Assembly: GCF_000526155.1 (NCBI RefSeq)
Contig: NZ_JAFN01000001.1
Coordinates: forward strand, 488,501-552,500
DNA: 64,000 nt
Reading direction: 5' to 3'
Source of the DNA: Deferrisoma camini S3R1
Lineage (GTDB): Bacteria; Desulfobacterota; Deferrisomatia; Deferrisomatales; Deferrisomataceae
The position numbers were made by a program, and so were the translations under genes. Positions 19,934-29,936 of the stretch are shown piece by piece; the stretch's first letter is position 1, and each line of letters opens with the position of its first letter. Below the pieces are notes generated by a model, which was not told where the DNA came from, searched no databases, and worked only from the letters and a program-made list of their open reading frames with translations.

Positions 19934-21463
19934 TCAGGCAGCCCTTTGGGTGACGGTGTCGGTCGTCATCTCCCGGCGGTAGCGCGAAAGCCCCCGGAAC
20001 GTGCCGTAGATCACGGCCAGCAGCAGGAACATCAGGGGGAACGCCGTGGCGATCGAGGCGGTCTGGATCGCCTTGAGGCTTCCGGTGCCGGCCAGCACCG
20101 CGGCCACCCCGCCCAGGGCGATGCCCCAGAAGGCCCTCAGGTTCCGGCTCGGGGTCTCGTGGCCCGACACGAACATGGCCAGGGCCATGGCGGCCGAGTT
20201 GGCGCTGGTCAGCACGAACACGCCCACGAGCACCACGAGGCCTACGGTGAGCACCTGGGTGAGGGGCAGGTGCCGGGCGATGGCGAAGATCGCGCTCTCC
20301 ACGCCGTGGTCCGCGATGGTCTGGGTCACGTCCCAGTGGATGCCGGCCCCGCCGATCACGGCGTACCACAGGAAGTCGGCCAGGGTGGGCAGGATCAGGG
20401 TGGCGGCCACGGTCTGCCGGATGGTGCGGCCCTTGGAGATCCGGGCGATGAACATGGCCACGAACGGGGCCCAGCTCATCCACCAGGCCCAGTAGAACAC
20501 GGTCCAGGCGCCGATCCACTTCTCGGCCGCCCCGGGCTCGGTGTAGAGGCTCAGACCCAGGAAGTTCTGAAGGTACTGGCCCAGGCTGTTGGTGAACAGG
20601 TCCATGAAGTACCGGGTGGGCCCCACCAGGAACACGAACAGCCACACCGCGATCGTGGCGTACATGCGCCAATCGGCCAGCAGCTTCACGCCCTTTTCGA
20701 GGCCCGTGTACACGGCCAGGGTGAACACGGCCGTCAGAACGCCGATGATCGCGTAGGTGCCCACGGTGCCCACGTCGAACCCGTATGCGAACTGGATGCC
20801 GCTCTTCATCTGCAGGGCCACCAGCCCGGTGGTGGTGGCCAGGCCCCCCAGGGTGGCGAACACGGCGAAGATGTCCAGTACCTTGCCCCAGACCCCGAAG
20901 ATCCGGTCGCCCAGCACGTAGTAGAAGGCGCTCGAGAACCGGAACGGCAGGTCCTTGGTGTAGCAGGCGTGGGCCAGGGGGACCGTGAGCATGAGGTAGA
21001 TGGCCCAGGCCGACAGCCCCCAGTGGAAGAACGACTGGGTCATGGCGTTGGCCGCGGCCTCGGGGGTCTTGGCCGCCCCCCCGAAGTACGGCGGCGGGGT
21101 CATGTAGTGGTAGGCCGGCTCGGCCGGCCCCCAGAAGATGATGCCGGCCGCGATGGCCGCCCCGAACAGCATGGCGAACCAGGAGAAGTTGGAGAACTCG
21201 GGCCGGTCGTCGGGTCTTCCGAGGCGCATCTTCCCCAGATCGGTGACCAGGAGCAGGAACGACGCGACCACGAGCAGGAAGGCGGTCAGGAGGTAGAGCC
21301 AACCCCACTGGGTGGTGGTCCAGGAGAACACGGCGTTGATGGTGTCGGAGAACGATGTGGGCGCCACCACGGCCCACAGGACGAAGGCGGCGGTGACCGC
21401 GGCCGACACCCCAAAGGTGATCGGGTCGAAGGGGCGGGCGGACGAACCACGGGGCTCCGGCAT
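19934..21463 (-). CDS. BCCT-family transporter, second and divergent type
   Basis: 509 residues from ATG 21463 with GAGGAGG 6 bp upstream. BCCT fold with about 12 membrane segments. The substrate and sodium region reads GAAIAAGIIFWGPAEP where the other carrier in this operon has GMGIGLVFWSVAEP, so coupling or substrate probably differs. WTVFYWAWWMSWAPFVAMFI is conserved. First gene of the operon, directly behind a sigma-54 promoter. The frame can be extended upstream through non-coding repeats, but this ATG has the ribosome site. Confidence 0.9.
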   Translation of the reverse strand: MPEPRGSSARPFDPITFGVSAAVTAAFVLWAVVAPTSFSDTINAVFSWTTTQWGWLYLLTAFLLVVASFLLLVTDLGKMRLGRPDDRPEFSNFSWFAMLFGAAIAAGIIFWGPAEPAYHYMTPPPYFGGAAKTPEAAANAMTQSFFHWGLSAWAIYLMLTVPLAHACYTKDLPFRFSSAFYYVLGDRIFGVWGKVLDIFAVFATLGGLATTTGLVALQMKSGIQFAYGFDVGTVGTYAIIGVLTAVFTLAVYTGLEKGVKLLADWRMYATIAVWLFVFLVGPTRYFMDLFTNSLGQYLQNFLGLSLYTEPGAAEKWIGAWTVFYWAWWMSWAPFVAMFIARISKGRTIRQTVAATLILPTLADFLWYAVIGGAGIHWDVTQTIADHGVESAIFAIARHLPLTQVLTVGLVVLVGVFVLTSANSAAMALAMFVSGHETPSRNLRAFWGIALGGVAAVLAGTGSLKAIQTASIATAFPLMFLLLAVIYGTFRGLSRYRREMTTDTVTQRAA

Positions 21464-21508
21464 GGCGAACCTCCTCGAGATCGGGGAAACGGTCGGCCCT
21501 GCCGGGGA

Positions 21509-21522
21509 GCAAGCCCCGTGCC
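21509..21522 (-). promoter_or_regulatory. Sigma-54 promoter of the quaternary-amine operon
   Basis: Minus strand reads AGGCACGGGGCTTGCT: GG (21522-21521), ten bases, GC (21510-21509). This matches the consensus TGGCACG-N4-TTGCT at all but the first base. It lies about 46 bp upstream of the first transporter ATG. The PAS/sigma-54 activator at 13326-14798 is the obvious partner. Confidence 0.75.
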
Positions 21523-21752
21523 TCCCAAGGGCGTTGGGGTGGGGAGTCGCGCGAACCGGCCGGGAACAGCGCAAAAAAACAGGTTTTGGGACCCCCCAGG
21601 CCGGCCGGGCGGAGGGCGTGGAGTGCCGAAAAGATTTTTTCGTCTTCCCGGGGAACGGAAAAAGAGTTTGCGGCAAAAGTTTTTGCGGCGAGGCCCAAAG
21701 CCCCAGCCCGCCGGCCGCCCGGCCGCCCAGGGGCCGAAGGCCCCAGACCGGC
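21523..21752. other. Non-coding leader between divergent operons
   Basis: No supported gene. It contains an unusually A/T-rich stretch for this genome (about 21630-21690, with repeated GCCGCAAA on the minus strand). It would hold activator sites for the sigma-54 promoter, but no clear dyad could be picked out. No riboswitch was recognised. Confidence 0.4.
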
Positions 21753-21785
21753 GACCGTTGACCGTAGACCGACGACCGAAGTTCC
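21753..21785. repeat. Degenerate 7-bp tandem repeat (GACC type)
   Basis: Units GTTGACC, GTAGACC, GACGACC, GAAGTTC. The same motif recurs at 53969-54012 and 59752-59795. The neighbouring GGGGCCTTCGGCC hairpin next to a GGTCTACGGTC string recurs at 61255-61283. Confidence 0.7.
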
Positions 21786-21864
21786 ATGGAAGCCCCCTTC
21801 GGCCCCGGGGGCCCTTACAACGGGGAAGGGTAACCTTAGTTGGTCCGGGGCCATTGCCGGCGGC

Positions 21865-21952
21865 GGGCATGGGGCCTGCTTCCGGCCGCGCGCGGCTCTC
21901 CAGCAGACCCCATGCCCCCCGAGGGCCCTCGGTTTGAACGCAACCCGATGTG
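21865..21952. mobile_element. Element A copy 5, internally deleted
   Basis: Left arm GGGCATGGGGCCTGCT and right arm AGCAGACCCCATGCCC pair, but the middle of the element is missing. The right outer end TTTGAACGCAACCCGATGTGA is kept. It lies directly upstream of the reactivase gene. The arms carry CATGG/CCATG where copies 1, 2 and 4 have CAAGG/CCTTG. Confidence 0.7.
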
Positions 21953-21964
21953 ACGAGGTATGGG

Positions 21965-23647
21965 ATGACGACCTTCCGAATCGAACCGGGCGGCCGGACC
22001 GTGACGGCGCGGCCCGGAGAGACCCTGTGGCAGGCACTGCAGAGGGCGGGGCTCGCCCCGGACGCCCCGTGCGGGGGCAACGGCGTGTGCGGCGGGTGCC
22101 GGGTGAGGGTGCGCGGCTCCCGGCCCGCTCCGCCGACCCCCCACCGGAACCTGACCCCTGCGGATGGGGCGTCGGGGATCCGGCTCGCGTGCCGGCTGGT
22201 GCCGCAGGAAGGGTGGGTGGTGGAGCTCGTCGGGCCCGACGCCGCCGTGAAGATCGTCGAGGCCGGGGGCTGGGAGGGGCCTCCCGGGGAGCCGTGGGCC
22301 CGGGTGGAGGGGGCTTCCGGCGCCTGGGCCGTCCGGTTCGGCAGGGCCCGGCCGGTTCCCCTGCGGGTGTGGCACGAGGGATGGCGACCCCGGGGGGTCG
22401 CCATCGACCTCGGCACGACCACGCTCGTCGTGTCCCTGGTGGACCTCGGGTCCGGTCGGCGGCTCGCGTCTCGCAGCGGGCTGAACCCCCAGACGCGGTT
22501 CGGCCACGACGTGGTGAGCCGGATCTTGGCCGGTTCCCGGCCGGAGGGGCTCCGCACCCTTCGGGACCAGGTCCGGGCCGCGGTGCGCGGCCTCGTGGCC
22601 GGGTGCTGCCGGGACGCCGGCGTGGCCCCCGATGAGGTGCTGGAAGCGGTGGTGGGCGGCAACACCACCATGCTCCACCTGGCCCTCGGAAAGGATCCCG
22701 CCCCGCTCGGCCGGTTCCCGTTTCGGCACGGGCTGCGAACCGGTTGCACCCGCTCCCTTCGGCCCTGGCGGCTCGGGGTCAACCCGGCGGCCCGGCTCTA
22801 CGTGCCGCCCGTGGCCCACGCCTTCGTGGGGAGCGACGTCACCGTGGGGCTCTGGGCCACGGGGTTCTTCCGGGCCGAACGGCCCGAGCTGTTCTTGGAC
22901 GTGGGAACCAACGGCGAGGTGGCGCTGACGGCCGGCGGCCGGCGCCTGGTCACCTCGGCCGCGGCCGGGCCGGCGTTCGAGGGAATGGGGATCCGGTTCG
23001 GCATGCGGGCCGCGGCCGGTGCGATCGAGGGGGTGGGGTGGAACGGCCGCGACCTGGTGGTGCGCACCGTGGGCGGCGGGCCCGCCCGGGGGATCTGCGG
23101 AAGCGGGCTCGCCGACGCGGTGGCCGTCCTTCTGGACCTCGGCGTGATCGACCCGACGGGCAGGGTGCTCCGAAGGGAGGAGTTCGGGGGGGCGGCGGCG
23201 CTGCGGGAGCGGCTCCGGCTCCTGGAGGGCAAGCCGGCGGTACACCTGGCGAAGGGGGTGTACCTGACCCAGGCGGACGTGCGACAGGTTCAGCTGGCCA
23301 AGGCCGCGATTCGGGCGGCCGTGGACTGCCTGCTGGACGTTGCAGGGGTGGGGCCAGAGGCCCTGGGGCGGGTGGTCCTGGCCGGCGGGTTCGGCCGCCA
23401 CCTGCGGCCCGAGGGCCTGGAGCGGATCGGCCTTCTTCCGCCGGGCCTCGTCTCGCGGGTGGTCTCCGCCGGGAACACCAGCCAGGCCGGGTGCGAGGCC
23501 CTGCTCCGGGACGCTCGGGCCCGCTCCCGTTTGAAGCGGGCGGTGCGGTCGCTGGAGCACGTGGGCCTGGCGGGGTCTCCGGGGTTCCAGGACCGCTTCC
23601 TGGCCGCGATGCGGTTCCCAACGATGTCAAAGCCCTGGATACTTTAG
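21965..23647 (+). CDS. Reductive activator of corrinoid enzymes (RACE), 2Fe-2S ASKHA protein
   Basis: 560 residues from ATG 21965 (GAGG 7 bp upstream; a GTG at 21950 is less likely). An N-terminal plant-type ferredoxin domain has Cys36, Cys42, Cys45 and Cys76 (APCGGNGVCGGCRV and RLACRL). It is followed by the DUF4445/ASKHA region: GVAIDLGTTTLVVSLVDL, VGGNTTMLHL, LFLDVGTNGEVAL, ICGSGLADAVAVLL, VVLAGGFGRHL. RACE proteins use ATP to reduce Co(II) of corrinoid carriers back to active Co(I). Divergent from the methyltransferase operon, whose carrier is its likely client. Confidence 0.9.
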   Translation: MTTFRIEPGGRTVTARPGETLWQALQRAGLAPDAPCGGNGVCGGCRVRVRGSRPAPPTPHRNLTPADGASGIRLACRLVPQEGWVVELVGPDAAVKIVEAGGWEGPPGEPWARVEGASGAWAVRFGRARPVPLRVWHEGWRPRGVAIDLGTTTLVVSLVDLGSGRRLASRSGLNPQTRFGHDVVSRILAGSRPEGLRTLRDQVRAAVRGLVAGCCRDAGVAPDEVLEAVVGGNTTMLHLALGKDPAPLGRFPFRHGLRTGCTRSLRPWRLGVNPAARLYVPPVAHAFVGSDVTVGLWATGFFRAERPELFLDVGTNGEVALTAGGRRLVTSAAAGPAFEGMGIRFGMRAAAGAIEGVGWNGRDLVVRTVGGGPARGICGSGLADAVAVLLDLGVIDPTGRVLRREEFGGAAALRERLRLLEGKPAVHLAKGVYLTQADVRQVQLAKAAIRAAVDCLLDVAGVGPEALGRVVLAGGFGRHLRPEGLERIGLLPPGLVSRVVSAGNTSQAGCEALLRDARARSRLKRAVRSLEHVGLAGSPGFQDRFLAAMRFPTMSKPWIL

Positions 23648-23716
23648 CCGGGCTTTTCGTCCGTAAGGGGCGATGGTCCCTACTCGTTCGCTCGGGGCTG
23701 GGTCTGATCCAGCCGG

Positions 23717-23742
23717 AAGGCCTGCCCCTCTGGGCAGGCCTT
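23717..23742. terminator. Hairpin between convergent genes
   Basis: Inverted repeat AAGGCCTGCCC / GGGCAGGCCTT with a 4-nt loop, between the reactivase gene and the end of the regulator gene. There is no T run beyond two bases on either strand, so termination may be weak or factor-assisted. Confidence 0.45.
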
Positions 23743-23743
23743 G

Positions 23744-25098
<1,355 letters not shown>

Positions 25099-25099
<1 letters not shown>

Positions 25100-26301
25100 T
25101 ACGGTGCCCCTCCCGCCGCCGGTAACACGACGGTGAATGTCGTCCCTCCGCCCACCTCGCTGTGGACTGAGATCTCGCCGCGGTGGCGTCGGACGATGTT
25201 GTAGCTCACCGAAAGGCCAAGCCCCAGTCCTTCCCCCACTCCTTTCGTGGTGAAAAAGGGATCCCAGATCCGCTCCAGCAGATCCTCAGGGATGCCCGGG
25301 CCGTTGTCCTCTACCTCGAACACCACCGAATACTCTTGCGGAAAGGCCCTGAGCTCGACCTTGCCTCCGCGTCCAACGGCTTGAAGGGCGTTTGTGGCCA
25401 GGTTCAGGATCACCTGGCGCAGGGCTGCCGGGTCTCCCTGCACACACGGAACCGCTGGGGCTGCCTCCACGTGAAGCTCCACGTCATGGTACCGGGCCAT
25501 GTGGCCCAGGAGCTGGACCGCCTCGTCCATCAGCTGCCGAAGGTCCACCGGTCCTGAGCTGTGCTCGGACTTCCGGCTGAAACTCAGGAGGCTGTCAATG
25601 ATCCCCTTGCACCGGTACACCTCGCGGACGATGACCTCCAGGTATTCGGGGAAGTCCTCCAGGCGAGGATCGGCCGCAAGCTCGGATTGATCCCGAAGCC
25701 GGCGTTGCAATGCCTCAGCGTACCCGGCTACCGAACTCAACGGGTTGTTGATCTCGTGGGCCACGCCGGCGGCAAGCACCCCCAGGCTCGTGAGCTTTTC
25801 CGCTTGGAGGAGTTGGAGCTCCCTCACCCTCTTTTCCGTCACGTCCCGCAAGAAGACCAGAGCCCGGGCGAATCGTCCGTCCGCATCCGCAATGGGGGTG
25901 GCCGTGGTCTCCAGGTACCTGGCGCCCTTAGGCCCTTCGATGGTGAGGGAGTCGTCCCGAACCTCGCCCCGCAGAGCGCCGGCCACCGGGCAGCCCGGGG
26001 CACCGCACTCCCTTGCCGGATGGAAAAACCGTCGGCAGGTGGCGGGCTCGGAGACCGCGTCGGGAAAGATCTCTGCCCACACGTGATTGGAGTACTGGAG
26101 GCGGCCGGCCGCGTCGAACACGGCGACCCCATCCTTGATGGCTCCGAAAACGGCCTGCAGCTCGTTGGTCCGGACGCGGAGATCCCGGTTGATGGCCTCG
26201 AGTTCACGGATCTTCTGCTTGACGTCCGCGTAGAATCCGATCTTCGAGCTCTCGAGCCCGAGCAGATGCTCCAGTTGGTTCTCATCGATTGGACGGTTCA
26301 T
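25099..26301 (-). CDS. Soluble PAS-domain sensor histidine kinase
   Basis: 400 residues with no membrane segment, so it should sense a cytoplasmic signal. Short coiled coil at 25-50, PAS domain at about 48-155 carrying three cysteines (89, 99 and 104 in CRRFFHPARECGAPGC). The same PAS Cys pattern occurs in related kinases and may bind a metal or cofactor. HisKA with His182 (GVAHEINNPLSS), then HATPase with N, G1 and G2 boxes (LATNALQAVGRGG, VEDNGPGIPED, GLGLGLSVSYNIV). Partner of the overlapping NtrC-type regulator. Confidence 0.9.
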
Positions 26302-26310
26302 CGTGTCCCG

Positions 26311-27474
26311 TCAAAATGCACGGACTAGGATCTCCTGCAGCTCCTCGGGGCCGGCCTCCCGAGGCGCGGTGAGAATGCACGTGTCCTCCACGGCCCGTTG
26401 GGCCACCAGGCTCAGATCCTCCTCACGGACGCCAAGTCGTCGCAGGGATCGAGGGGCTCCGGAGCGGTCGATGAGCAGGTCCACCTGTTCCTGGACGATC
26501 TCCGAGGCCCGGAACGCGTCCCCTTCGGAGCGGTGCCCCAAGCCCCAGGCGAGTTCCGGCAGTTTCTCCGTGACCGCGGAAAGATTGTATCGAATGACCT
26601 GGGGCAGCAGCACGGCGTTGATGCTTCCGTGTCCCACCCCGTAAAGGCCTCCGATCGGGTGAGCCAAGGCGTGGACGATCCCCAAAAGGGCGTTGGAAAA
26701 CGCCATGCCCGCGTGGAGGCTGGCCCGCGCGAGATTTTCCAGATCTCCGTCCTTGCGTTCTCGAACCGCCGGCACGAGGCTCGCCGACAGAAGCCGGACG
26801 GCCCTGATCGCGTGTACGTCAGTGAGGCTGGTGGCCGCCACCGAAAAAAAGGCTTCCACAGCGTGGCTCAAGGCGTCGAACGCAGTGCTGCAGACGTACT
26901 CTTCTGGAAGCGTGCGGAGCGTGTCGGGATCGGTGAGGCTGATGTCAGGGGCCACGGTACGGCTCATGATGGTCATTTTGCAGCGCCGTTCGGTGTCGTT
27001 GATGATCGCAAACTGGGACACGTCCGATCCCGTGCCGCACGTCGTGGGGCACAACACGATGGGGGGCAGCGGTCTGTGTATGCGATCGGACCCCTCGTAG
27101 TCCTGGATCCTCCCTCCGTTCGCCGCCAGAATGGCGATGCCTTTGGCGGCGTCCATCGGGCTTCCGCCCCCCAACCCCACGATCACGTCGGCTCCCTGCC
27201 TCCGATACTCCTCGGCGCCTCGGGCCACCTCCACGTCCTTCGGGTTTTCGGTCACGTCGTCGAAGCAGACCACCTCTAGATCCGCTCTCTTGAGGCTCCG
27301 AATCGCCACGTCCGCCCACCCGGCCCGGCGTACGCCGGGGTCGGTCACGAGCAGGACCTTCCGTCCCCCAAGCCGGCGCGCGCAGAGCCCAACCCTCGAA
27401 AGGAGCCCGCGACCAAACACGATTTCTGGAACCTCGAACTTGTAGTGCGAGAGATAGGTCTTTCCCGCTTCCAC
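26311..27474 (-). CDS. Iron-containing (group III) alcohol dehydrogenase
   Basis: About 387 residues from GTG 27474, which has GGGAGG 7 bp upstream; the ATG at 27489 in frame lacks a ribosome site. NAD-binding loop GGGSPMDAAKGIA near residue 100. The metal region HALAHPIGGLYGVGHGSIN near 265-280 supplies the histidines of the family. The start YKFEVPEIVFGRG is typical. First gene of an operon with the kinase and regulator, behind its own sigma-54 promoter. Mycofactocin-dependent methanol dehydrogenases of actinobacteria belong to this fold, so coupling to the mycofactocin genes across the divergent promoter is possible but unproven. Confidence 0.88.
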   Translation of the reverse strand: MEAGKTYLSHYKFEVPEIVFGRGLLSRVGLCARRLGGRKVLLVTDPGVRRAGWADVAIRSLKRADLEVVCFDDVTENPKDVEVARGAEEYRRQGADVIVGLGGGSPMDAAKGIAILAANGGRIQDYEGSDRIHRPLPPIVLCPTTCGTGSDVSQFAIINDTERRCKMTIMSRTVAPDISLTDPDTLRTLPEEYVCSTAFDALSHAVEAFFSVAATSLTDVHAIRAVRLLSASLVPAVRERKDGDLENLARASLHAGMAFSNALLGIVHALAHPIGGLYGVGHGSINAVLLPQVIRYNLSAVTEKLPELAWGLGHRSEGDAFRASEIVQEQVDLLIDRSGAPRSLRRLGVREEDLSLVAQRAVEDTCILTAPREAGPEELQEILVRAF

Positions 27475-27531
27475 GGTCGTTCCTCCCATTTCACTGTTGG
27501 GGGTCAAGGGTAGGAGACGAGAGGGTGACGT

Positions 27532-27545
27532 GCAAGTGGGGTGCC
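27532..27545 (-). promoter_or_regulatory. Sigma-54 promoter of the alcohol dehydrogenase/two-component operon
   Basis: Minus strand reads AGGCACCCCACTTGCA: GG (27545-27544), ten bases, GC (27533-27532). Close to the TGGCACG-N4-TTGCA consensus, about 60 bp upstream of the GTG start. Confidence 0.7.
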
Positions 27546-27626
27546 TGGGGTCGGGCCGGGTTCGGTTCATATCCTCCTGTTTTTACGAAAATATGCCTTC
27601 CATCGAGGGCCGAGCCTCCCCGTCTC

Positions 27627-27718
27627 TGTGGAGATGTTCCACACTGTCGAGAACCTCCCCATCGAGAGAACCCAATCCCCTCGGCTGATGCGAAACGGGG
27701 GTGTCCGGTTTCTCCACA
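27627..27718. promoter_or_regulatory. Candidate activator-binding sites between divergent sigma-54 promoters
   Basis: A perfect inverted repeat TGTGGA-N5-TCCACA (27627-27643) and a half-matching 17-mer (27702-27718, TGTCCGG...TCCACA) lie between the two promoters at distances typical of upstream activator sites. Assignment to the NtrC-type regulator is inferred. Confidence 0.45.
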
Positions 27719-27756
27719 GGCCCCATCCCCGAGGCCGAGGGCTCGGACATGGAAAG

Positions 27757-27770
27757 CCCGTGATCACGGG
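27757..27770. promoter_or_regulatory. Perfect 14-bp palindrome near the plus-strand sigma-54 promoter
   Basis: CCCGTGATCACGGG lies 22 bp upstream of the -24 GG. That is close for an activator site; it may instead be a repressor site or chance. Confidence 0.35.
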
Positions 27771-27792
27771 AAAAGAAGACCACGTTTGGTGC

Positions 27793-27806
27793 GGCACGCT
27801 ACTTGC
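27793..27806 (+). promoter_or_regulatory. Sigma-54 promoter of the DUF4242/mycofactocin island
   Basis: Plus strand reads CGGCACGCTACTTGCT: GG (27793-27794), ten bases, GC (27805-27806). Nearly perfect match to the -24/-12 consensus, about 75 bp before the ATG of the DUF4242 gene. Confidence 0.75.
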
Positions 27807-27880
27807 TCACCAGTGAGATGCAGCTCGCCCGGGGGCTCTTGCCCTCGCCGTCCACCCCACCAGTCCGTGGAGGTACGCCC

Positions 27881-28153
27881 ATGCCAAAGTTTCTCATCGA
27901 GCGGGACATCCCAGGTGCCGGAAACCTTTCGCCTGCCGAACTTGCGGCGATCTCCAAGAAGTCTTGCGGGGTGCTGGCGGAGTTGGGGCCCAGGATCCAA
28001 TGGGTCCACAGCTATGTCACGGATGACAAGGTCTACTGTGTGTACATCGCAGACAGCGAGGACACCGTTCGCCGCCACGCCGAACAGGGTGGGTTTCCCG
28101 CCGACCGTGTCTCGGTGGTGCGAGGGATCATCGATCCGACCACCGCGGAGTGA
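27881..28153 (+). CDS. DUF4242 small protein
   Basis: 90 residues from ATG 27881 with GGAGG 7 bp upstream. Starts MPKFLIERDIPGAGNLSPAEL and contains the family's ferredoxin-like strand pattern (IQWVHSYVTDDKVYCVYIA). Members of DUF4242 are small proteins, some of which bind nickel. The biochemical role is not known. First gene behind a sigma-54 promoter, ahead of the DUF362 genes. Confidence 0.8.
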   Translation: MPKFLIERDIPGAGNLSPAELAAISKKSCGVLAELGPRIQWVHSYVTDDKVYCVYIADSEDTVRRHAEQGGFPADRVSVVRGIIDPTTAE

Positions 28154-28250
28154 GCGGCAAGTGAGGGCCAACATCACGAAGGCGTTGCCCAGAACGTCGC
28201 GCGAGGCGAGAGCCGGCCGAGTCCGGGAGAGAAAGGAGGGTTGCTCACCC

Positions 28251-28290
28251 CCGAAGATCCGGAACACACCGGCGGGAAAGGGATCTTCGG
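28251..28290. other. Intercistronic inverted repeat
   Basis: CCGAAGATCC (28251-28260) and GGATCTTCGG (28281-28290) pair with a 20-nt loop in the 211-bp gap before the first DUF362 gene. No T run follows, so it is more likely an mRNA processing or stability structure than a terminator. Confidence 0.4.
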
Positions 28291-28364
28291 GCGTTCCAGC
28301 CGGCCCCGAGTCCCGTGAACCCCGCCGCCCTTCCTATGAAGACGAGGCGTAAAAGGAGTCTGCG

Positions 28365-29861
28365 ATGAGCGAACCGAAGTGCGAGCCAACGAAGTGGCAT
28401 GAGCTCTCGGCGCCCGTGGAGGGTGACCGGGAGAACTACCAGAAGAAGAGCTGGAACCCCGTCAAGCACACCTGGGGGCCCTACACCCAGAAGGGCCCCG
28501 CTCCCGTCTGGTTCGCGGATGCCAACGCCACGAACTGGACCGAGTCCATGATCGCCAAGACCAAGGACCTCTTCTACGAGGCCAAGCTCAACGAGTGTTT
28601 CGACAAGGGCGACGAGGTGGCCATCAAAATCCACTACGGCGAGTGGAACCGCACCGCCGTGCTCCGGCCCGAGTACATCGCGGCCATTGTCGAGGAGGTC
28701 CGTGCGTGCGGCGGCCACCCCTACGTGGTGAACGACACCACCCTGAGCTACCACATCTTCAACAGCATGGCCTACTCCAACTATCAGATGGAGGGGGCCA
28801 TCCGGCACGGCTATACGTCGGCGACCTTCAAGTGCCCCGTGATCGTGGCAGACGGCTTCTCCGGAGAGGACGACTACCGGGTGGAGCTCCCGGAGGGGCT
28901 GATCTTGAAGGAGACCTACATCGGCAGGGCCGTGGCCGAGGCCGACGCCATGATCGTGATCGCCCACGCCCGGGGCCACGCCATCACCATGTACGGCGGG
29001 GTCCTGAAGCAGCTCGGCATCGGGTGCCAGTCCAAGCGGGGCAAGTACATCACCCACCTGGCCCACTGGGGCGATCCCCACGACGCCATCGGGTGGCCCA
29101 AGTTCACGGACCAGTGCCCGGGTAAGGCCTGCAAGTTCCACGAGATGTGCGACAACTCCTGTCCCCGGCAGGCCCACCGGGTGCTGGAGCACGGCAAGGA
29201 GTGGTACCCGGAGCGGTGCCGGCTCTGCTACTCGTGCCAGGTGACCTGCATTTTCTCGGGAATGGGCGGGATCACGTTCGAGGAGAACTACTTCCCCAAC
29301 GCGATGATCGCCCACGCCGATGCAGCCCTCGGGGCCATGAAGTGTTTCGAGCGGGGCAAGGTGGGGTTCATCAACTGCGCCATCGACGTGGTTCCCGAGT
29401 GCGACTGCTTCCCGTGGGCCAACAAGGCCATCTGCCCGGACGTGGGAATTCTGGCCAGCAAGGACCTGGTGGCCCTGGAGGAAGCGACCCTGGACCTCAT
29501 CGACCAGGCCCCGGTGAGCCCGGGATCGGTGGCCGAGGAGAAGGGGTGCAAGGTGGGCGACGACAAGTTCCGGGTCGTCAACGGGTTCAGCCCCCGGATC
29601 ACCATGGCGGCTGCCGAGAAGATCGGGCTGGGCACCCGGCAATACCAACTGATCCACCACGAGCCGGTGCTCACCCCTGAAAACGCCGCCAAGTGGCAGA
29701 TCCGACCGGACCAGCCCACCACGGTGCGGCTGCGCGAGACCTTCCACCGCAACGACCTGGCCACGGAGGTCATGCCCTTCCGGCGGGCGGCGTACAACAA
29801 GGAGTGGGTCTGGAACGAGTGGAAGAAGTTCGACCCCTTCAAGGGTGAGCCCGTGGGTTGA
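28365..29861 (+). CDS. DUF362 iron-sulfur protein
   Basis: 498 residues. DUF362 core (KGDEVAIKIHYGEWNRTAVLRPEY, then VNDTTLSYH and IVIAHARGHAITMYGG). Residues about 250-295 carry a ferredoxin-like set of cysteines: DQCPGKACKFHEMCDNSCP and ERCRLCYSCQVTC. Two Fe-S clusters are possible. DUF362 proteins are often found with redox enzymes, but no reaction is established. A second, Cys-poor DUF362 protein and an Mrp ATPase follow, which suggests these genes form or load one complex. Confidence 0.82.
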   Translation: MSEPKCEPTKWHELSAPVEGDRENYQKKSWNPVKHTWGPYTQKGPAPVWFADANATNWTESMIAKTKDLFYEAKLNECFDKGDEVAIKIHYGEWNRTAVLRPEYIAAIVEEVRACGGHPYVVNDTTLSYHIFNSMAYSNYQMEGAIRHGYTSATFKCPVIVADGFSGEDDYRVELPEGLILKETYIGRAVAEADAMIVIAHARGHAITMYGGVLKQLGIGCQSKRGKYITHLAHWGDPHDAIGWPKFTDQCPGKACKFHEMCDNSCPRQAHRVLEHGKEWYPERCRLCYSCQVTCIFSGMGGITFEENYFPNAMIAHADAALGAMKCFERGKVGFINCAIDVVPECDCFPWANKAICPDVGILASKDLVALEEATLDLIDQAPVSPGSVAEEKGCKVGDDKFRVVNGFSPRITMAAAEKIGLGTRQYQLIHHEPVLTPENAAKWQIRPDQPTTVRLRETFHRNDLATEVMPFRRAAYNKEWVWNEWKKFDPFKGEPVG

Positions 29862-29936
29862 AGAAACACGGTGGGTGGGGGTCGAGGGACCTCCGCCCAC
29901 CTTTTCCCGTACTCGCGAACGATCCGAGAGAACGCC

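Noticed and set aside
21464..21964. Riboswitch in the leader of the BCCT/methyltransferase operon
   Set aside because: The sigma-54 start would leave a leader of only about 35 nt, too short, and the structured DNA further upstream is repeat sequence.
28251..28290. Hairpin before the first DUF362 gene as a terminator
   Set aside because: No T run on either strand and the loop is 20 nt; more likely a processing or stability element.
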